Shown here in pieces: positions 47,728 to 57,376 of a DNA stretch of 64,000 nucleotides (the first letter of the stretch is position 1; every line of letters starts with the position of its first letter). The notes under the pieces are model-generated. The model did not search any database. It saw nothing but the letters and a program-made list of their open reading frames with translations, and was not told where the DNA came from. Position numbers and translations under genes: made by a program. The DNA comes from Roseiarcus sp963774195 (GTDB taxonomy: Bacteria > Pseudomonadota > Alphaproteobacteria > Rhizobiales > Beijerinckiaceae). The stretch lies in assembly GCA_963774195.1 (NCBI GenBank), contig CAVZDY010000001.1, forward strand, positions 2,239,979 through 2,303,978. The letters are read 5' to 3'.

Positions 47728-47800
47728 GGCGGTCGGCGGCCGCGCCCCGGCGCGACCGCACGTACTTGCACATCCGGCCCCGAGCGGCTAACCCCCTGGC

Positions 47801-48868
47801 ATGAGCCAGACCCCGCCGAAAGGCCTCTCCTACGCCGACGCGGGCGTCGATATCGACGCCGGCAACGCCATGGTCGAACGCATCAAGCCGCTCGTGCGGG
47901 CGACGCGCCGGCCGGGCGCGGACGCCGAGATCGGCGGCTTCGGCGGCCTGTTCGATTTGAAGGCGGCGGGTTTCGTCGATCCCGTTCTCGTCGCGGCCAA
48001 TGACGGCGTCGGCACCAAGGTCAAGATTGCGATCGAGAGCGGCATCCTCGACACGATCGGCGTCGACCTCGTCGCTATGTGCGTCAACGACATCGTCGTG
48101 CAGGGCGCGGAGCCGTTGTTTTTTCTAGATTATTTCGCAACCGCCAAGCTCGATCCGGCAATCGGCGCCGCGATCGTCGGCGGGATAGCGCGCGCCTGCG
48201 TCGAATCCGGCTGCGCGCTGATCGGCGGCGAGACGGCGGAGATGCCGGGGCTCTATGCGACCGGCGACTTCGACCTTGCCGGCTTCGCCGTCGGCGCGGC
48301 CGAGCGCGGGACGCTGCTGCCGCGCTGCGGCCTCAAGGCGGGCGTCGTCGTCGTCGGGCTGCCTTCGTCGGGCGTTCATTCGAACGGCTTTTCGCTGGTC
48401 CGGCGGATCGTCGCCGTGAGCGGCCTTGCGTGGGACGCGCCGGCGCCCTTCGCGCCTGGGCGCTCGCTTGCCGCCGCGCTGCTCGAGCCGACGCGGCTCT
48501 ACGTGAAGCCGCTGCTGGCGACGCTGAAAGCGAGCGACGGCGTGCTGGCGCTTGCCCATGTCACCGGCGGCGGCTTTCCCGACAATCTGCCGCGCGTGCT
48601 GCCGGACGACGTCTCGGTCGCGCTCGATCTCGACGCCTTCGCGCCGCCGCCCGTGTTCTCGTGGCTCGCCGCGACCGGCGGCGTCAGCGAAGCCGAGATG
48701 CTGCGCACCTTCAACTGCGGCTTCGGCATGGTCGCCTTCCTCGCCGCCGAGCGCGCCGAGGCCGCGATGGGCGCGCTGCGGGCGAACGGCCTCGCGCCGA
48801 CCCAAATCGGGCGCCTGATTCCCCGCGCCGGCGAGCGCGTCGTCACCAGCGGACGGCTCAAGCTGTGA
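47801..48868 (+). CDS. purM: Phosphoribosylformylglycinamidine cyclo-ligase
   Basis: 355 residues. Fifth step of purine synthesis, making AIR from FGAM with ATP. Family elements are GLSYADAGVDIDAGNAMVE, NDGVGTKVKIAIE and GGETAEMPGLYATGDFDLAG, then GLPSSGVHSNGFSLVR. It overlaps purN by 4 bases (GTGA). Confidence 0.97.
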   Translation: MSQTPPKGLSYADAGVDIDAGNAMVERIKPLVRATRRPGADAEIGGFGGLFDLKAAGFVDPVLVAANDGVGTKVKIAIESGILDTIGVDLVAMCVNDIVVQGAEPLFFLDYFATAKLDPAIGAAIVGGIARACVESGCALIGGETAEMPGLYATGDFDLAGFAVGAAERGTLLPRCGLKAGVVVVGLPSSGVHSNGFSLVRRIVAVSGLAWDAPAPFAPGRSLAAALLEPTRLYVKPLLATLKASDGVLALAHVTGGGFPDNLPRVLPDDVSVALDLDAFAPPPVFSWLAATGGVSEAEMLRTFNCGFGMVAFLAAERAEAAMGALRANGLAPTQIGRLIPRAGERVVTSGRLKL

Positions 48869-49464
48869 GCGGGCCGGCGCGCGTCGCCATCCTCATTTCC
48901 GGGCGCGGCTCGAACATGGCGGCGCTGATCGAAGCGGCGCGCGCGCGCGGTTTCCCGGCGAAGATCGCGCTGGTGCTCTCCAACAAGCCCGACGCCGGCG
49001 GACTCGAGTTCGCGCGCCAGGCGGGAATTGCGACCGAGGTCGTCGCGTCCAAGGCCTACGCCGATCGCGCCGCCTTCGAGGCGGCGATGCAGGAGCGGCT
49101 GGCCGACCACCGGATCGATATCGTCTGCCTCGCCGGCTTCATGCGCATCCTGAGCGCCCCCTTCGTCGAGCGCTGGCGCGGACGGATGCTCAACATCCAT
49201 CCCTCGCTGCTGCCGGATCTGCGCGGGCTGCACACGCATGAACGCGCGCTTGCGGCGGGGCTCGCCGCGCATGGCTGCACCGTGCACTTCGTCGAGCCGG
49301 AGTTGGACGCGGGCCCGATCATCGCGCAGGCGCGTGTTCCGGTGCTGCAAGGCGATACGGCTGAGACGCTTGCCGCGCGGGTTCTTCTGGAAGAGCACCG
49401 GCTCTACCCGCTCGCGCTCGCCAAGGTCGCCGCCGGCCTCGCCGACGCTGGGCTGGACGCGTAG
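48865..49464 (+). CDS. purN: Phosphoribosylglycinamide formyltransferase
   Basis: 199 residues. It transfers formyl from 10-formyl-THF to GAR. It starts at a GTG (48865) inside the purM stop codon. Visible elements are ILISGRGSNMAALIEAA, the folate-site LAGFMRIL, and the catalytic NIHPSLLPDLRGLHTHERAL with H and D in DAGPIIAQA. Confidence 0.96.
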   Translation: MSGPARVAILISGRGSNMAALIEAARARGFPAKIALVLSNKPDAGGLEFARQAGIATEVVASKAYADRAAFEAAMQERLADHRIDIVCLAGFMRILSAPFVERWRGRMLNIHPSLLPDLRGLHTHERALAAGLAAHGCTVHFVEPELDAGPIIAQARVPVLQGDTAETLAARVLLEEHRLYPLALAKVAAGLADAGLDA

Positions 49465-49645
49465 AAAAGGGAGCGATCGCAACGGAATGCCGGCCACAAT
49501 TGGCGCCGACAATTTTCTGTAACACAATCAAACGAGGTAGGGAGCGCGGAATGCCGAATTCGGCGGGAGTTCGCTCCGCCGCTCCCGAGAGGAGGCGGAA
49601 TTGGCGCGACGCGCGGCGGGAGCTTTGAGGCGGGGAGTTACGGTC

Positions 49646-51832
49646 ATGAAAGCGGCGACGAAGGCGGCGGAGGCCGACATTGCGGAAATTTCCGGTCCGG
49701 ATCCTGCCGCATCGCCGGAGCGCTTCATCAACCGCGAATTGTCGTGGCTGGAGTTCAACCGCCGCGTGCTCGAGGAATCGGCCAACCGCAATAATCCTCT
49801 GCTCGAGCGGCTGCGCTTCCTCTCCATCTCCGCCAACAATCTCGACGAATTCTTCATGGTCCGCGTCGCCGGCCTCGTCGGCCAGGTCCTCGCGGGAATG
49901 ACGGAGACCTCCGAGGACGGCCTCGCGCCGGCCGAACAGCTCGACCGCATCGGGCTGCGCGTCGCTGAACTCGTCGCCTCGCAGCAGCAGCGCTGGCGCG
50001 AATTGCGCAAGGAGCTCGAAGGCGCGGGCATCGTCATCTGCGACGTCGCGACGCTGTCGGGCGCGCATCGGCAATGGCTGGAGGATTATTTCCTTCTGCA
50101 CGTCTTTCCCGTGCTGACGCCGCTCGCCGTCGATCCGGCGCATCCCTTCCCCTTCATTCCCAATCTCGGCTTCACGCTCGCGCTCGAACTGAAGAGCCTG
50201 TCCGACCACCGCACGATGAGCGCGCTCGTGCGCGTGCCGAGCAAGATCGACCGCTTCGTTCGTTTGCCGGAGGCGGGGCCAGGGGGAGCGCATCGCTTCG
50301 TCTCGCTCGAGCAGATCATCCTCGCCTTCATCGGCCAGTTGTTCCCGGGCTATAAGGTCACAGGGCAGGGCGGCTTCCGCGTCATTCGCGACAGCGACAT
50401 CGAAGTCGAGGAAGAGGCCGAGGATCTCGTCCGCTTCTATGAGACCGCGCTGAAGCGCCGCCGGCGCGGTTCGGTGATCAGGCTCGAGATCGACGCCAGC
50501 ATGCCGGAGGCGCTGCGCACCTTCGTGACCGGCGACGTCGACGTCGTCACTTCCGGCGTGGTGCTGATCGAGGGGATGCTGGCGCTCGACGAATTGTCGC
50601 AACTCGTCAGTCTCGATCGGCCGGATCTCAAATTTCCGACCTTCGTGCCGCGCTTTCCCGAGCGGGTGCGCGAGAACGGCGGCGATTGCTTCGCCGCGAT
50701 CCGCCAGAAGGATCTCGTCGTCCATCACCCCTATGAATCGTTCGACGTGGTCGTGCAATTCCTCGCTCAGGCGGCGCGCGATCCGAACGTCGTCGCGATC
50801 AAGCAGACACTCTATCGCACGTCCGCCGACAGCCCGATCGTGCGCGCGCTGGTCGAGGCGGCGGAGGCGGGCAAGTCCGTCACCGCGCTCGTCGAACTGA
50901 AGGCGCGTTTCGACGAAGAGGCGAACATTCGCTGGGCGCGCGACCTCGAGCGCGCCGGCGCGCAGGTCGTCTACGGCTTCATCGAATTGAAGACACACGC
51001 CAAGCTGTCGATGGTGGTGCGCCGCGAGGGCGGCTCGCTGGTCACTTATTGCCATCTCGGCACTGGCAATTATCACCCGGTCACCGCGCGCATCTACACG
51101 GACATTTCGCTCTTCACCGCCGAACCGGCGATTGCGCGCGACGTTGCGCGCATCTTCAACTTCATCACCGGCTACGCCGAGCCTGATGGGCTCGAATTGA
51201 TGGCGATTTCGCCGTTCACGCTGAAGAAGCGTCTGCTGCAACACATCGCGGAGGAGATCGAATTCGCGCAGAGCGGCAAGCCGGCCGCGATCTGGGGCAA
51301 GTGCAACGCGCTCGTCGATCCCGAGATCATCGACGCGCTCTATGCGGCGAGCCGGGCAGGGGTCGAGATCGACCTCGTGGTCCGCGGCATCTGCTGCCTT
51401 CGGCCCGGCGTGCCGGGTTTGTCGGAGCGAATCCGCGTCAAGTCGATCGTCGGCCGGTTCCTCGAACACGCGCGCATCTACGCGTTCGGCGGCGGCCACG
51501 GGCTCCCGAGCCGCAAGGCGCACGTCTATATCTCCTCGGCGGACCTGATGCAGCGGAACCTCGATCGCCGCGTCGAAGCCCTGGTGCCGCTCCGCAACCC
51601 GACGGTGCACGAGCACGTTCTCAATCAGATCATGGAAGCCAATCTGATGGACAACGAGCAGAGCTTCCGCGTCTTGCCGGACGGTTCGAGCGTCAGGATC
51701 ACCCCTGCGGAAGGCGAGGAGCCGTTCAACGCGCACAAATATTTCCTGACCCATCCGAGCCTGTCCGGTCGCGGACAGTCGCTCGCAGAATCGCGCCCCG
51801 AGTCGCTGCCGCGCCGGCAGCCGCGCGTCTGA
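49646..51832 (+). CDS. ppk: Polyphosphate kinase 1
   Basis: 728 residues. It makes polyphosphate from ATP reversibly. All four PPK domains are present: the N-terminal RFINRELSWLEFNRRVLEE, the phosphorylated-His region YCHLGTGNYHPVTARIYTD, and the phospholipase-D-like C-terminal VRGICCLRPGVPGLSERI and YISSADLMQRNLDRRVE. The start at 49646 has GGGGAG upstream; an earlier in-frame ATG at 49601 adds Arg-rich residues. The exopolyphosphatase gene follows after 23 bases, so synthesis and breakdown are co-regulated. Confidence 0.96.
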   Translation: MKAATKAAEADIAEISGPDPAASPERFINRELSWLEFNRRVLEESANRNNPLLERLRFLSISANNLDEFFMVRVAGLVGQVLAGMTETSEDGLAPAEQLDRIGLRVAELVASQQQRWRELRKELEGAGIVICDVATLSGAHRQWLEDYFLLHVFPVLTPLAVDPAHPFPFIPNLGFTLALELKSLSDHRTMSALVRVPSKIDRFVRLPEAGPGGAHRFVSLEQIILAFIGQLFPGYKVTGQGGFRVIRDSDIEVEEEAEDLVRFYETALKRRRRGSVIRLEIDASMPEALRTFVTGDVDVVTSGVVLIEGMLALDELSQLVSLDRPDLKFPTFVPRFPERVRENGGDCFAAIRQKDLVVHHPYESFDVVVQFLAQAARDPNVVAIKQTLYRTSADSPIVRALVEAAEAGKSVTALVELKARFDEEANIRWARDLERAGAQVVYGFIELKTHAKLSMVVRREGGSLVTYCHLGTGNYHPVTARIYTDISLFTAEPAIARDVARIFNFITGYAEPDGLELMAISPFTLKKRLLQHIAEEIEFAQSGKPAAIWGKCNALVDPEIIDALYAASRAGVEIDLVVRGICCLRPGVPGLSERIRVKSIVGRFLEHARIYAFGGGHGLPSRKAHVYISSADLMQRNLDRRVEALVPLRNPTVHEHVLNQIMEANLMDNEQSFRVLPDGSSVRITPAEGEEPFNAHKYFLTHPSLSGRGQSLAESRPESLPRRQPRV

Positions 51833-51855
51833 AGTCTCCGCGAGGGAAATTTCGC

Positions 51856-53364
51856 ATGTCGGCGATGGAAGCAAGAGGACGACTGCCCGGCCAGCCGGTT
51901 GCGATCGTCGACATTGGCTCGAATTCGGTTCGTCTGGTCTGCTACGAGGCGCTCGCGCGCGCCTTGACGCCGACCTTCAACGAAAAGGTGCTGTGCGGCC
52001 TCGGACGCGGCGTGGCGACGACGGGCTTTCTGTCCGACGATGCGGTTGCCAAGGCGCTGACGTCGCTGCAACGCTTCAAGACGCTTTGCCGCACGATGGG
52101 AATCACCGACATCCGAGCCGTCGCGACGGCGGCGGTGCGCGACGCGGCGAACGGACCGCAGTTTCTCGAACTGGCGGAGAAAGCCATCGGCTGCCAGATC
52201 GCGTTGCTCACCGGGCCACGCGAGGCGCAATTGGCGGCGCTGGGCGTCGTCTCCTCGATTTACCGGCCGGATGGCGTTGTCGGCGACCTCGGCGGCGGCT
52301 CGCTAGAATTGACCGAAGTGGGCGGCGGCAAGATCAGCGGCGGGATCACGCTGCCGATCGGCGGGCTCTCGCTGATGGAGCTCTCCGAGCGTTCGCCGAA
52401 GAAGGCGGCGAAGATCGCGCGTGACGCGCTCGTCAAGGCCAAGCCGCTCGAGACCCTGGCCGGGCGCACATTCTACGCGGTCGGCGGCACGTGGCGCTCG
52501 CTCGCGCGGCTGCATATGCGCCAGCGCGATTATCCGATGCACGTGATGCACAACTACGTCATCCCGACGCGCGATGCGCTTGATTTCGTCAAGCTGGTCG
52601 AGCGCATCGAAGTCGACGCGCTGCTATCGATCGAATCCGTCTCGTCCGCCCGCCGGCCGCTGCTCGCCTATGGCGCCGCTGTCATGGAGGAGATTATCCG
52701 TCAGGCCAATCCCAAGGAGATCGTCATTTCCGCGCTCGGCGTGCGCGAAGGGCTGCTTTACGAATCCCTGCCGCCCGAGGAGCAAGAGCAGGATCCCTTG
52801 CTCAGCGCCGCGCGCGAATTCAACATCCTGCGCTCGCGCGCGCCCGGCCATGCTGAAGAGCTGTTCGCGTGGACGAGCCAGTTCCTCGCGACCACGCATC
52901 TCGAAGAGACGCCCGAGGAGATGCGGCTGCGCCATGCGGCCTGCCTGCTGTCGGATATCGCCTGGCGCGCGCATCCGGATTATCGCGGCGAGCAGTCCTT
53001 CGATCTCGTTGCCAACGCGGCCTTCGTCGGGCTCGACCATCCCTCGCGCGCCTTTCTCGCGCTCGCCGCCTCCTATCGGCATGTCGCGAACGATCTCGAC
53101 GTGAGCCCGCTCGCGCGCTCGCTGGTTTCAGCCCGCCAACTCGATCGCGCCCGCATCCTCGGCGCGGCGATGCGGGTGGCCTACATCGTCTCGGCCGCCA
53201 TGCCGGGCGTGCTGCCCCGCACGCCGATGGTCGCCCAGAAGGGCCGGATCGTGCTGTCCCTGCCGGCCGACCTCGCCGCGCTCAACAGCGAGCGGCTGCA
53301 GAGCCGGCTGCGCCAATTCGCACGCCTGCTCGGCGGCGACCCGGAAGTCCGCGCGGCGGTGTAA
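51856..53364 (+). CDS. ppx: Exopolyphosphatase
   Basis: 502 residues. Ppx/GppA phosphatase fold with VAIVDIGSNSVRLVCYE, VGDLGGGSLELTEVGGG and TFYAVGGTWRSLARLH. The C-terminal HD-like part is about 330-500. It removes terminal phosphates from polyphosphate (or pppGpp). It lies in an operon with ppk; the ATG at 51856 follows CGAGGGA. Confidence 0.93.
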   Translation: MSAMEARGRLPGQPVAIVDIGSNSVRLVCYEALARALTPTFNEKVLCGLGRGVATTGFLSDDAVAKALTSLQRFKTLCRTMGITDIRAVATAAVRDAANGPQFLELAEKAIGCQIALLTGPREAQLAALGVVSSIYRPDGVVGDLGGGSLELTEVGGGKISGGITLPIGGLSLMELSERSPKKAAKIARDALVKAKPLETLAGRTFYAVGGTWRSLARLHMRQRDYPMHVMHNYVIPTRDALDFVKLVERIEVDALLSIESVSSARRPLLAYGAAVMEEIIRQANPKEIVISALGVREGLLYESLPPEEQEQDPLLSAAREFNILRSRAPGHAEELFAWTSQFLATTHLEETPEEMRLRHAACLLSDIAWRAHPDYRGEQSFDLVANAAFVGLDHPSRAFLALAASYRHVANDLDVSPLARSLVSARQLDRARILGAAMRVAYIVSAAMPGVLPRTPMVAQKGRIVLSLPADLAALNSERLQSRLRQFARLLGGDPEVRAAV

Positions 53365-53677
53365 AGGGGCGCCGTGCGAGGCGAGTTCTCGCAAGAGCGA
53401 ATTACAATCGGGTCGGATCGTCATTGCGAGGAGCGCAAGCGACGAAGCAATCCATCGTGCCGCTTGGCGCTGCTGGATTGCTTCGCTTCGCTCGCAATGA
53501 CGGCTCGAACAAGGGCGACTCGTTGCAGATGCGCACGTTTCTGGGCGCGGTAACAACCGCTTGTTGACGAATTCCGGTGTTTAATGGCGCGCCGACGAGC
53601 GCTCCGAGCGGACCGGATCTCCAATTGCGCTTGCCGCCCTCGCAATCGACTGTCGGCGCCGCCAGCAGGGACACGCC
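53365..53677. other. Intergenic stretch between ppx and the HerA-like gene
   Basis: It contains the family D palindrome and otherwise no gene or clear promoter that I can support. Confidence 0.5.
53420..53502. repeat. Palindromic repeat, family D
   Basis: Outer arms GTCATTGCGAGGAGCGCAAGC and GCTTCGCTCGCAATGAC, inner arms GCAATCCA and TGGATTGC. This form is common in bacterial intergenic regions. A degenerate relative lies at 28796-28886. Confidence 0.8.
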
Positions 53678-55348
53678 ATGAAGCTCGATTTGTCGCCCGC
53701 CCGTCCCTCGGTCCAACCCATCCTGGAACGACGCGACCTTGGCGGCGCTCGCGATCTTGGCCGCCTGGTCGCGCTCAACGGGACCGAAGGCACCGTCGCC
53801 TGCAACATCAACTCTGGCGCGTCGGGCGAACATTGGTCGGTCGGCCACCTCATCACCATCGTTCATCAGCAATCCCGCCTCGTCGGCGTCGTCTGTGAAC
53901 TGACGACCGCCGATCGGCTCTGGAGCGAGACGGAAGGCAACATCGCCTATTTCAGAATTGAGTTCAGCGGCGAGATCGTCGACGACGAATCCGGCGCCCC
54001 CGTGTTCTATCGCGGTATTCGCTCCTATCCGGCGTTGGGGGCGATCGTCCATCGCATCCGCGCCGCCGACTTGCGGGCGATCTATAGCTTTCGCGGGGTC
54101 CAGGCGGTCGAGATCGGCCGGTTGACGCAGAACCAGGAGGTGCCCGCCTCGGTCAGCATCGAAGAACTGGTCACCCGCCACTTCGCCGTCATCGGCTCGA
54201 CCGGCGTCGGCAAGACGACGGCCGTGGCGATGCTGATCAAGAAGTGCCTCGCCAGCCGCCCCAAGCTGCGCACGCTCATCATCGATCCGCACAACGAATA
54301 TGCGCGGAACTTTCCCAATATTTCGGTCGTGCTCACCTCGGACAATCTCGAACTTCCTTACTGGATGTTCCGGTTCGAGGAGATCGCCGACATCATCTAC
54401 AGCGGCCGCAAGCCCAATTCCGACGAGCTCGACGCGTTGTTCGACGTCATCAAGACGGCCAAGGCGCAATTCGCGGCGAGCTCCGCCTCGCTCGTCGCGG
54501 CGAGCCCGCTGCGCCGCCAGCCGGCTGCCGACAGCGGCTGGGTCAGCGCCGACACGCCGGTTCCCTATCGTGTCGCCGATATGGTGGGCATCATCGACGA
54601 ATGGCTCGGCAAGCTCGATCAGCGCTACCCGCGCTCCGACCTTCGTTCGCTCAAGCACCGCTTGGAGACGCTGAGCCGCGATCCGCGCTATCGCTTCATG
54701 TTCGGCAAGGTCGTCGTCGAAGACAATATGGCGAAGGTGATCTCGCGCATCTTCCGTCTGCCCAAGGCGGGCGCGCCGGTGACGGTGGTGCAATTGGCCG
54801 GCCTACCCAACGAGGTCGTCAATTCGCTCGTTTCGGTGCTGGCGCGCCTTGCATTCGAAATCGCGCTGTGGAGCGATGGGAGCTATCAGGTCGCGGTGGT
54901 CTGCGAGGAGGCGCACCGCTACATTCCCACCGATCAATCGCAGGGCTTCGGGCCGACGCGCCAGGCGATCGGCCGCATCGCCAAGGAGGGCCGCAAATAC
55001 GGCGTTTCGCTTGGCATCGTCACCCAGCGCCCCTCGGAGCTCGACGCGACGGTGTTGTCGCAATGCTCGACCATGTTCGCCATGCGCCTCGCCAACGAGC
55101 ACGACAAGTCGATTGTCCGCTCGGCGGTGGGCGTTTCATCATCGAGCACGATCGCCTTCCTCTCTTCGATCGCCGACCGCGAGGCGATCGCCTTCGGCGA
55201 GGCGATCGCGACGCCGATGCGCATGAAGTTCGCCGACGCGCGGCTGGAGCAACCCATGTCTGCGGGCGAGCCGGAGTCGCCGATGGCCCACCTCGACCTG
55301 CGCAAGATCGTCTGCCGGCTGCGCGGCGAATATAGCAGCGAGAACTGA
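53678..55348 (+). CDS. HerA-like (DUF87) ATPase
   Basis: 556 residues. An N-terminal beta-barrel HAS domain (about 18-150) is followed by a RecA/FtsK-like ATPase core: Walker A FAVIGSTGVGKTTAVAMLIK (about 168-187) and Walker B-like VAVVCEEAHRYIP (about 405-417), then GVSLGIVTQRPSELDATVL. HerA forms hexameric rings translocating DNA, usually with the nuclease NurA in end resection or with defence nucleases. Here no nuclease or effector gene is adjacent, so it may act with an unlinked partner. I found no sign of a defence cassette around it. Confidence 0.88.
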   Translation: MKLDLSPARPSVQPILERRDLGGARDLGRLVALNGTEGTVACNINSGASGEHWSVGHLITIVHQQSRLVGVVCELTTADRLWSETEGNIAYFRIEFSGEIVDDESGAPVFYRGIRSYPALGAIVHRIRAADLRAIYSFRGVQAVEIGRLTQNQEVPASVSIEELVTRHFAVIGSTGVGKTTAVAMLIKKCLASRPKLRTLIIDPHNEYARNFPNISVVLTSDNLELPYWMFRFEEIADIIYSGRKPNSDELDALFDVIKTAKAQFAASSASLVAASPLRRQPAADSGWVSADTPVPYRVADMVGIIDEWLGKLDQRYPRSDLRSLKHRLETLSRDPRYRFMFGKVVVEDNMAKVISRIFRLPKAGAPVTVVQLAGLPNEVVNSLVSVLARLAFEIALWSDGSYQVAVVCEEAHRYIPTDQSQGFGPTRQAIGRIAKEGRKYGVSLGIVTQRPSELDATVLSQCSTMFAMRLANEHDKSIVRSAVGVSSSSTIAFLSSIADREAIAFGEAIATPMRMKFADARLEQPMSAGEPESPMAHLDLRKIVCRLRGEYSSEN

Positions 55349-55435
55349 GGTTTCGCGCTGCCGACGAGCGTTCTCGGCGATGTCCACGTCCGAACACCGA
55401 CCTGATGGTCTTGCGTGAGCTTGGCGGCTCAACTA

Positions 55436-55470
55436 GTCTGCTTTAGCTAGACCTGAGCTGAAAAGCAGAC
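55436..55470. other. Hairpin downstream of the HerA-like gene
   Basis: GTCTGCTTTAGCT and AGCTGAAAAGCAGAC pair around AGACCTG with one bulge. It lies between herA-like and the permease gene. It could be a terminator without a T-run or an operator for the permease. Confidence 0.4.
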
Positions 55471-55601
55471 CAACCCGCAAGAATTTGCATCCGGCTTGGA
55501 TGCCCTTTCGCACGGACGCATCTCCCCGAGGCGTCGATCGGCGAGGACGTCGGCAAGCAATCGACGATCGATATCGACGTTTTGCTTTCGGAGGCCTAGC
55601 G

Positions 55602-57074
55602 ATGACCTTCGCCGACCTCATCGGCCTTCTTGGCATCCTGGTCGGCCTCGGCCTTCTGATCTGGTTCGCCTTCAAGGGCTGGAGCGTCCTTCTTCTCGCG
55701 CCACTGGCGGCGGTTGCTGCGGCTGTGTTCGCGGGCGAGCCTCTGCTCGCGCATTGGACGCAGACCTTCATGCGCAGCGCCGCAGGATTCCTGGCTCAGT
55801 TCTTCCCGCTGTTCCTGCTCGGCGCCCTATTCGGCAAGCTGATGGAGGACTCAGGCTCGGTCACGGCGATCGCTGACTTCGTGACCGGCAAGCTTGGCGC
55901 CGGCCGCGTCATTCTCGCGGTTGTTCTCGGCGGCGCGATCGTCACCTACGGTGGGGTCAGCCTGTTCGTCGCCTTTTTCGTGATCGCGCCGATGGCGCAA
56001 AACCTTTTCCGCTTAGCGAGCATCCCCCGGCGGCTGATGCCGGCGGCGATCATGCTCGGCACCTCGACATTCACGATGTCGGCGATGCCGGGCACGCCGT
56101 CGATCCAGAACACGATTCCGATGCCCTTCTTCGGCACGACGCCCTTCGCCGCGCCGGGGCTCGGCGTGCTCGCCTCCTTGATCATGCTGGGCTTCGGCCT
56201 GTGGTGGCTGCAACGCGAAGAGGCCGCCGCTAAAGCGAAGGGCGAGGGCTTCGGCGACGGCTCGCCGAGATCGGCCGAAGCCCTCGCCGGGGACGAGACG
56301 CTGCGCGAGCGCGCGACGACGGCGCGCGAGTTCGATCCAGCTGAGATCGTTCACGGCAAGACCGCCCCACCGAACCCGTCGATCGCCGCCGCGGCGGCGC
56401 CGATCGTCGTCGTCATTCTGGTTAACTTGGCGCTTTCCCTGATCATACTCCCGCGGCTCGATCTGAGTTTCCTTGCGAAGCCGGAATGGGGCGGGACGTC
56501 GCCGTCCGCGGTCACCGGCGTCTGGTCGGTCGTCGTCGCGCTGACCTGCGCCATCCTGACCGTGCTCGCACTCAATTTCCGGCGCATCCCCGACGTGCGC
56601 GCGACGATGGACGCGGGCGCCAACGCTTCCGTACTGCCGGCGATCACCGTCGCGAGCCTGGTCGGGTTCGGCGCGGTTGTCGCGGCGATGCCGGCCTTCG
56701 CGGTGGTGCGCGACGCCGTGCTCGGCATCGGCGGCGGACCGCTCGTGTCCCTTGCGGTCGCGACCAACATCCTGGCGGCGCTGACGGGCTCGGCGTCCGG
56801 GGGCTTGACGATCGCGCTCGACGCGTTGGGCGCGACTTACCTCGAGCGCGCGGCGCAGATCGGCATGGACCCGGCGCTCCTCCACCGCGTGGCGGTGATC
56901 GGGGCTGGAACCCTCGACAGCCTGCCGCACAACGGGGCGGTGGTGACCCTCCTTTCCGTCTGCGGTTCGAACCACCGGGACGCCTACAAGGATGTCTTCA
57001 TCGTCGCCATCGTCGGGGCGCTTGTCGCGCTCGCCGTCGTGATCGCGCTTGGATCGCTCGTGGCGTCGTTCTGA
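55602..57074 (+). CDS. GntP family permease
   Basis: 490 residues with about 11-13 membrane segments. The GntP pattern is LIGLLGILVGLGLLIWFAF at the start, GVSLFVAFFVIAPMAQNLFR, and GTSTFTMSAMPGTPSIQNTIP. The C-terminal half contains NILAALTGSASGGLTIALDA and AGTLDSLPHNGAVVTLL. It imports gluconate-like hydroxy acids or other organic acids such as 3-hydroxybutyrate. The substrate is not deducible. GGAGG precedes the ATG. It is monocistronic. Confidence 0.85.
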   Translation: MTFADLIGLLGILVGLGLLIWFAFKGWSVLLLAPLAAVAAAVFAGEPLLAHWTQTFMRSAAGFLAQFFPLFLLGALFGKLMEDSGSVTAIADFVTGKLGAGRVILAVVLGGAIVTYGGVSLFVAFFVIAPMAQNLFRLASIPRRLMPAAIMLGTSTFTMSAMPGTPSIQNTIPMPFFGTTPFAAPGLGVLASLIMLGFGLWWLQREEAAAKAKGEGFGDGSPRSAEALAGDETLRERATTAREFDPAEIVHGKTAPPNPSIAAAAAPIVVVILVNLALSLIILPRLDLSFLAKPEWGGTSPSAVTGVWSVVVALTCAILTVLALNFRRIPDVRATMDAGANASVLPAITVASLVGFGAVVAAMPAFAVVRDAVLGIGGGPLVSLAVATNILAALTGSASGGLTIALDALGATYLERAAQIGMDPALLHRVAVIGAGTLDSLPHNGAVVTLLSVCGSNHRDAYKDVFIVAIVGALVALAVVIALGSLVASF

Positions 57075-57175
57075 ATCCGGCGCGGCGGCGAGCGGGGCCG
57101 GCCGGCCCCGACAGATGGTCTGTGAATTCTCCCCAAACTGTCGCCCTTGCGTCCGCCGCCCGCATAGTCCAAATA

Positions 57176-57282
57176 GGGCGCGGGAGGTTGGCGAAGGACG
57201 TACCGCTCGCCAACCGGGTCAGGTCCGGAAGGAAGCAGCCCTAACGAGCCAGGGCGGGTCTTTGTCCAACCTCCTACCGCCC
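57176..57282 (+). ncRNA. ffs: Signal recognition particle RNA (4.5S, small bacterial type)
   Basis: The universally conserved apical domain GGTCAGGTCCGGAAGGAAGC then AGCCCTAA is present, with long pairing arms around it. The outer arms GGGCGCGGGAGGTTGG and CCAACCTCCTACCGCCC close the hairpin. It lies upstream of dnaX in the usual alphaproteobacterial order. Confidence 0.95.
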
Positions 57283-57376
57283 AATTCCACGCCGCCTTCT
57301 CGGCGCCCCGCGTTCGGGCCGCAGCGGCTCCGGGCCGCTCAACCCGAGCTTCTGGCGCAACCTGAGCTTTTGGCGA

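Noticed and set aside
53678..57074. Defence island around the HerA-like ATPase
   Set aside because: No nuclease, Sir2, toxin or restriction gene nearby; neighbours are polyphosphate and permease genes.
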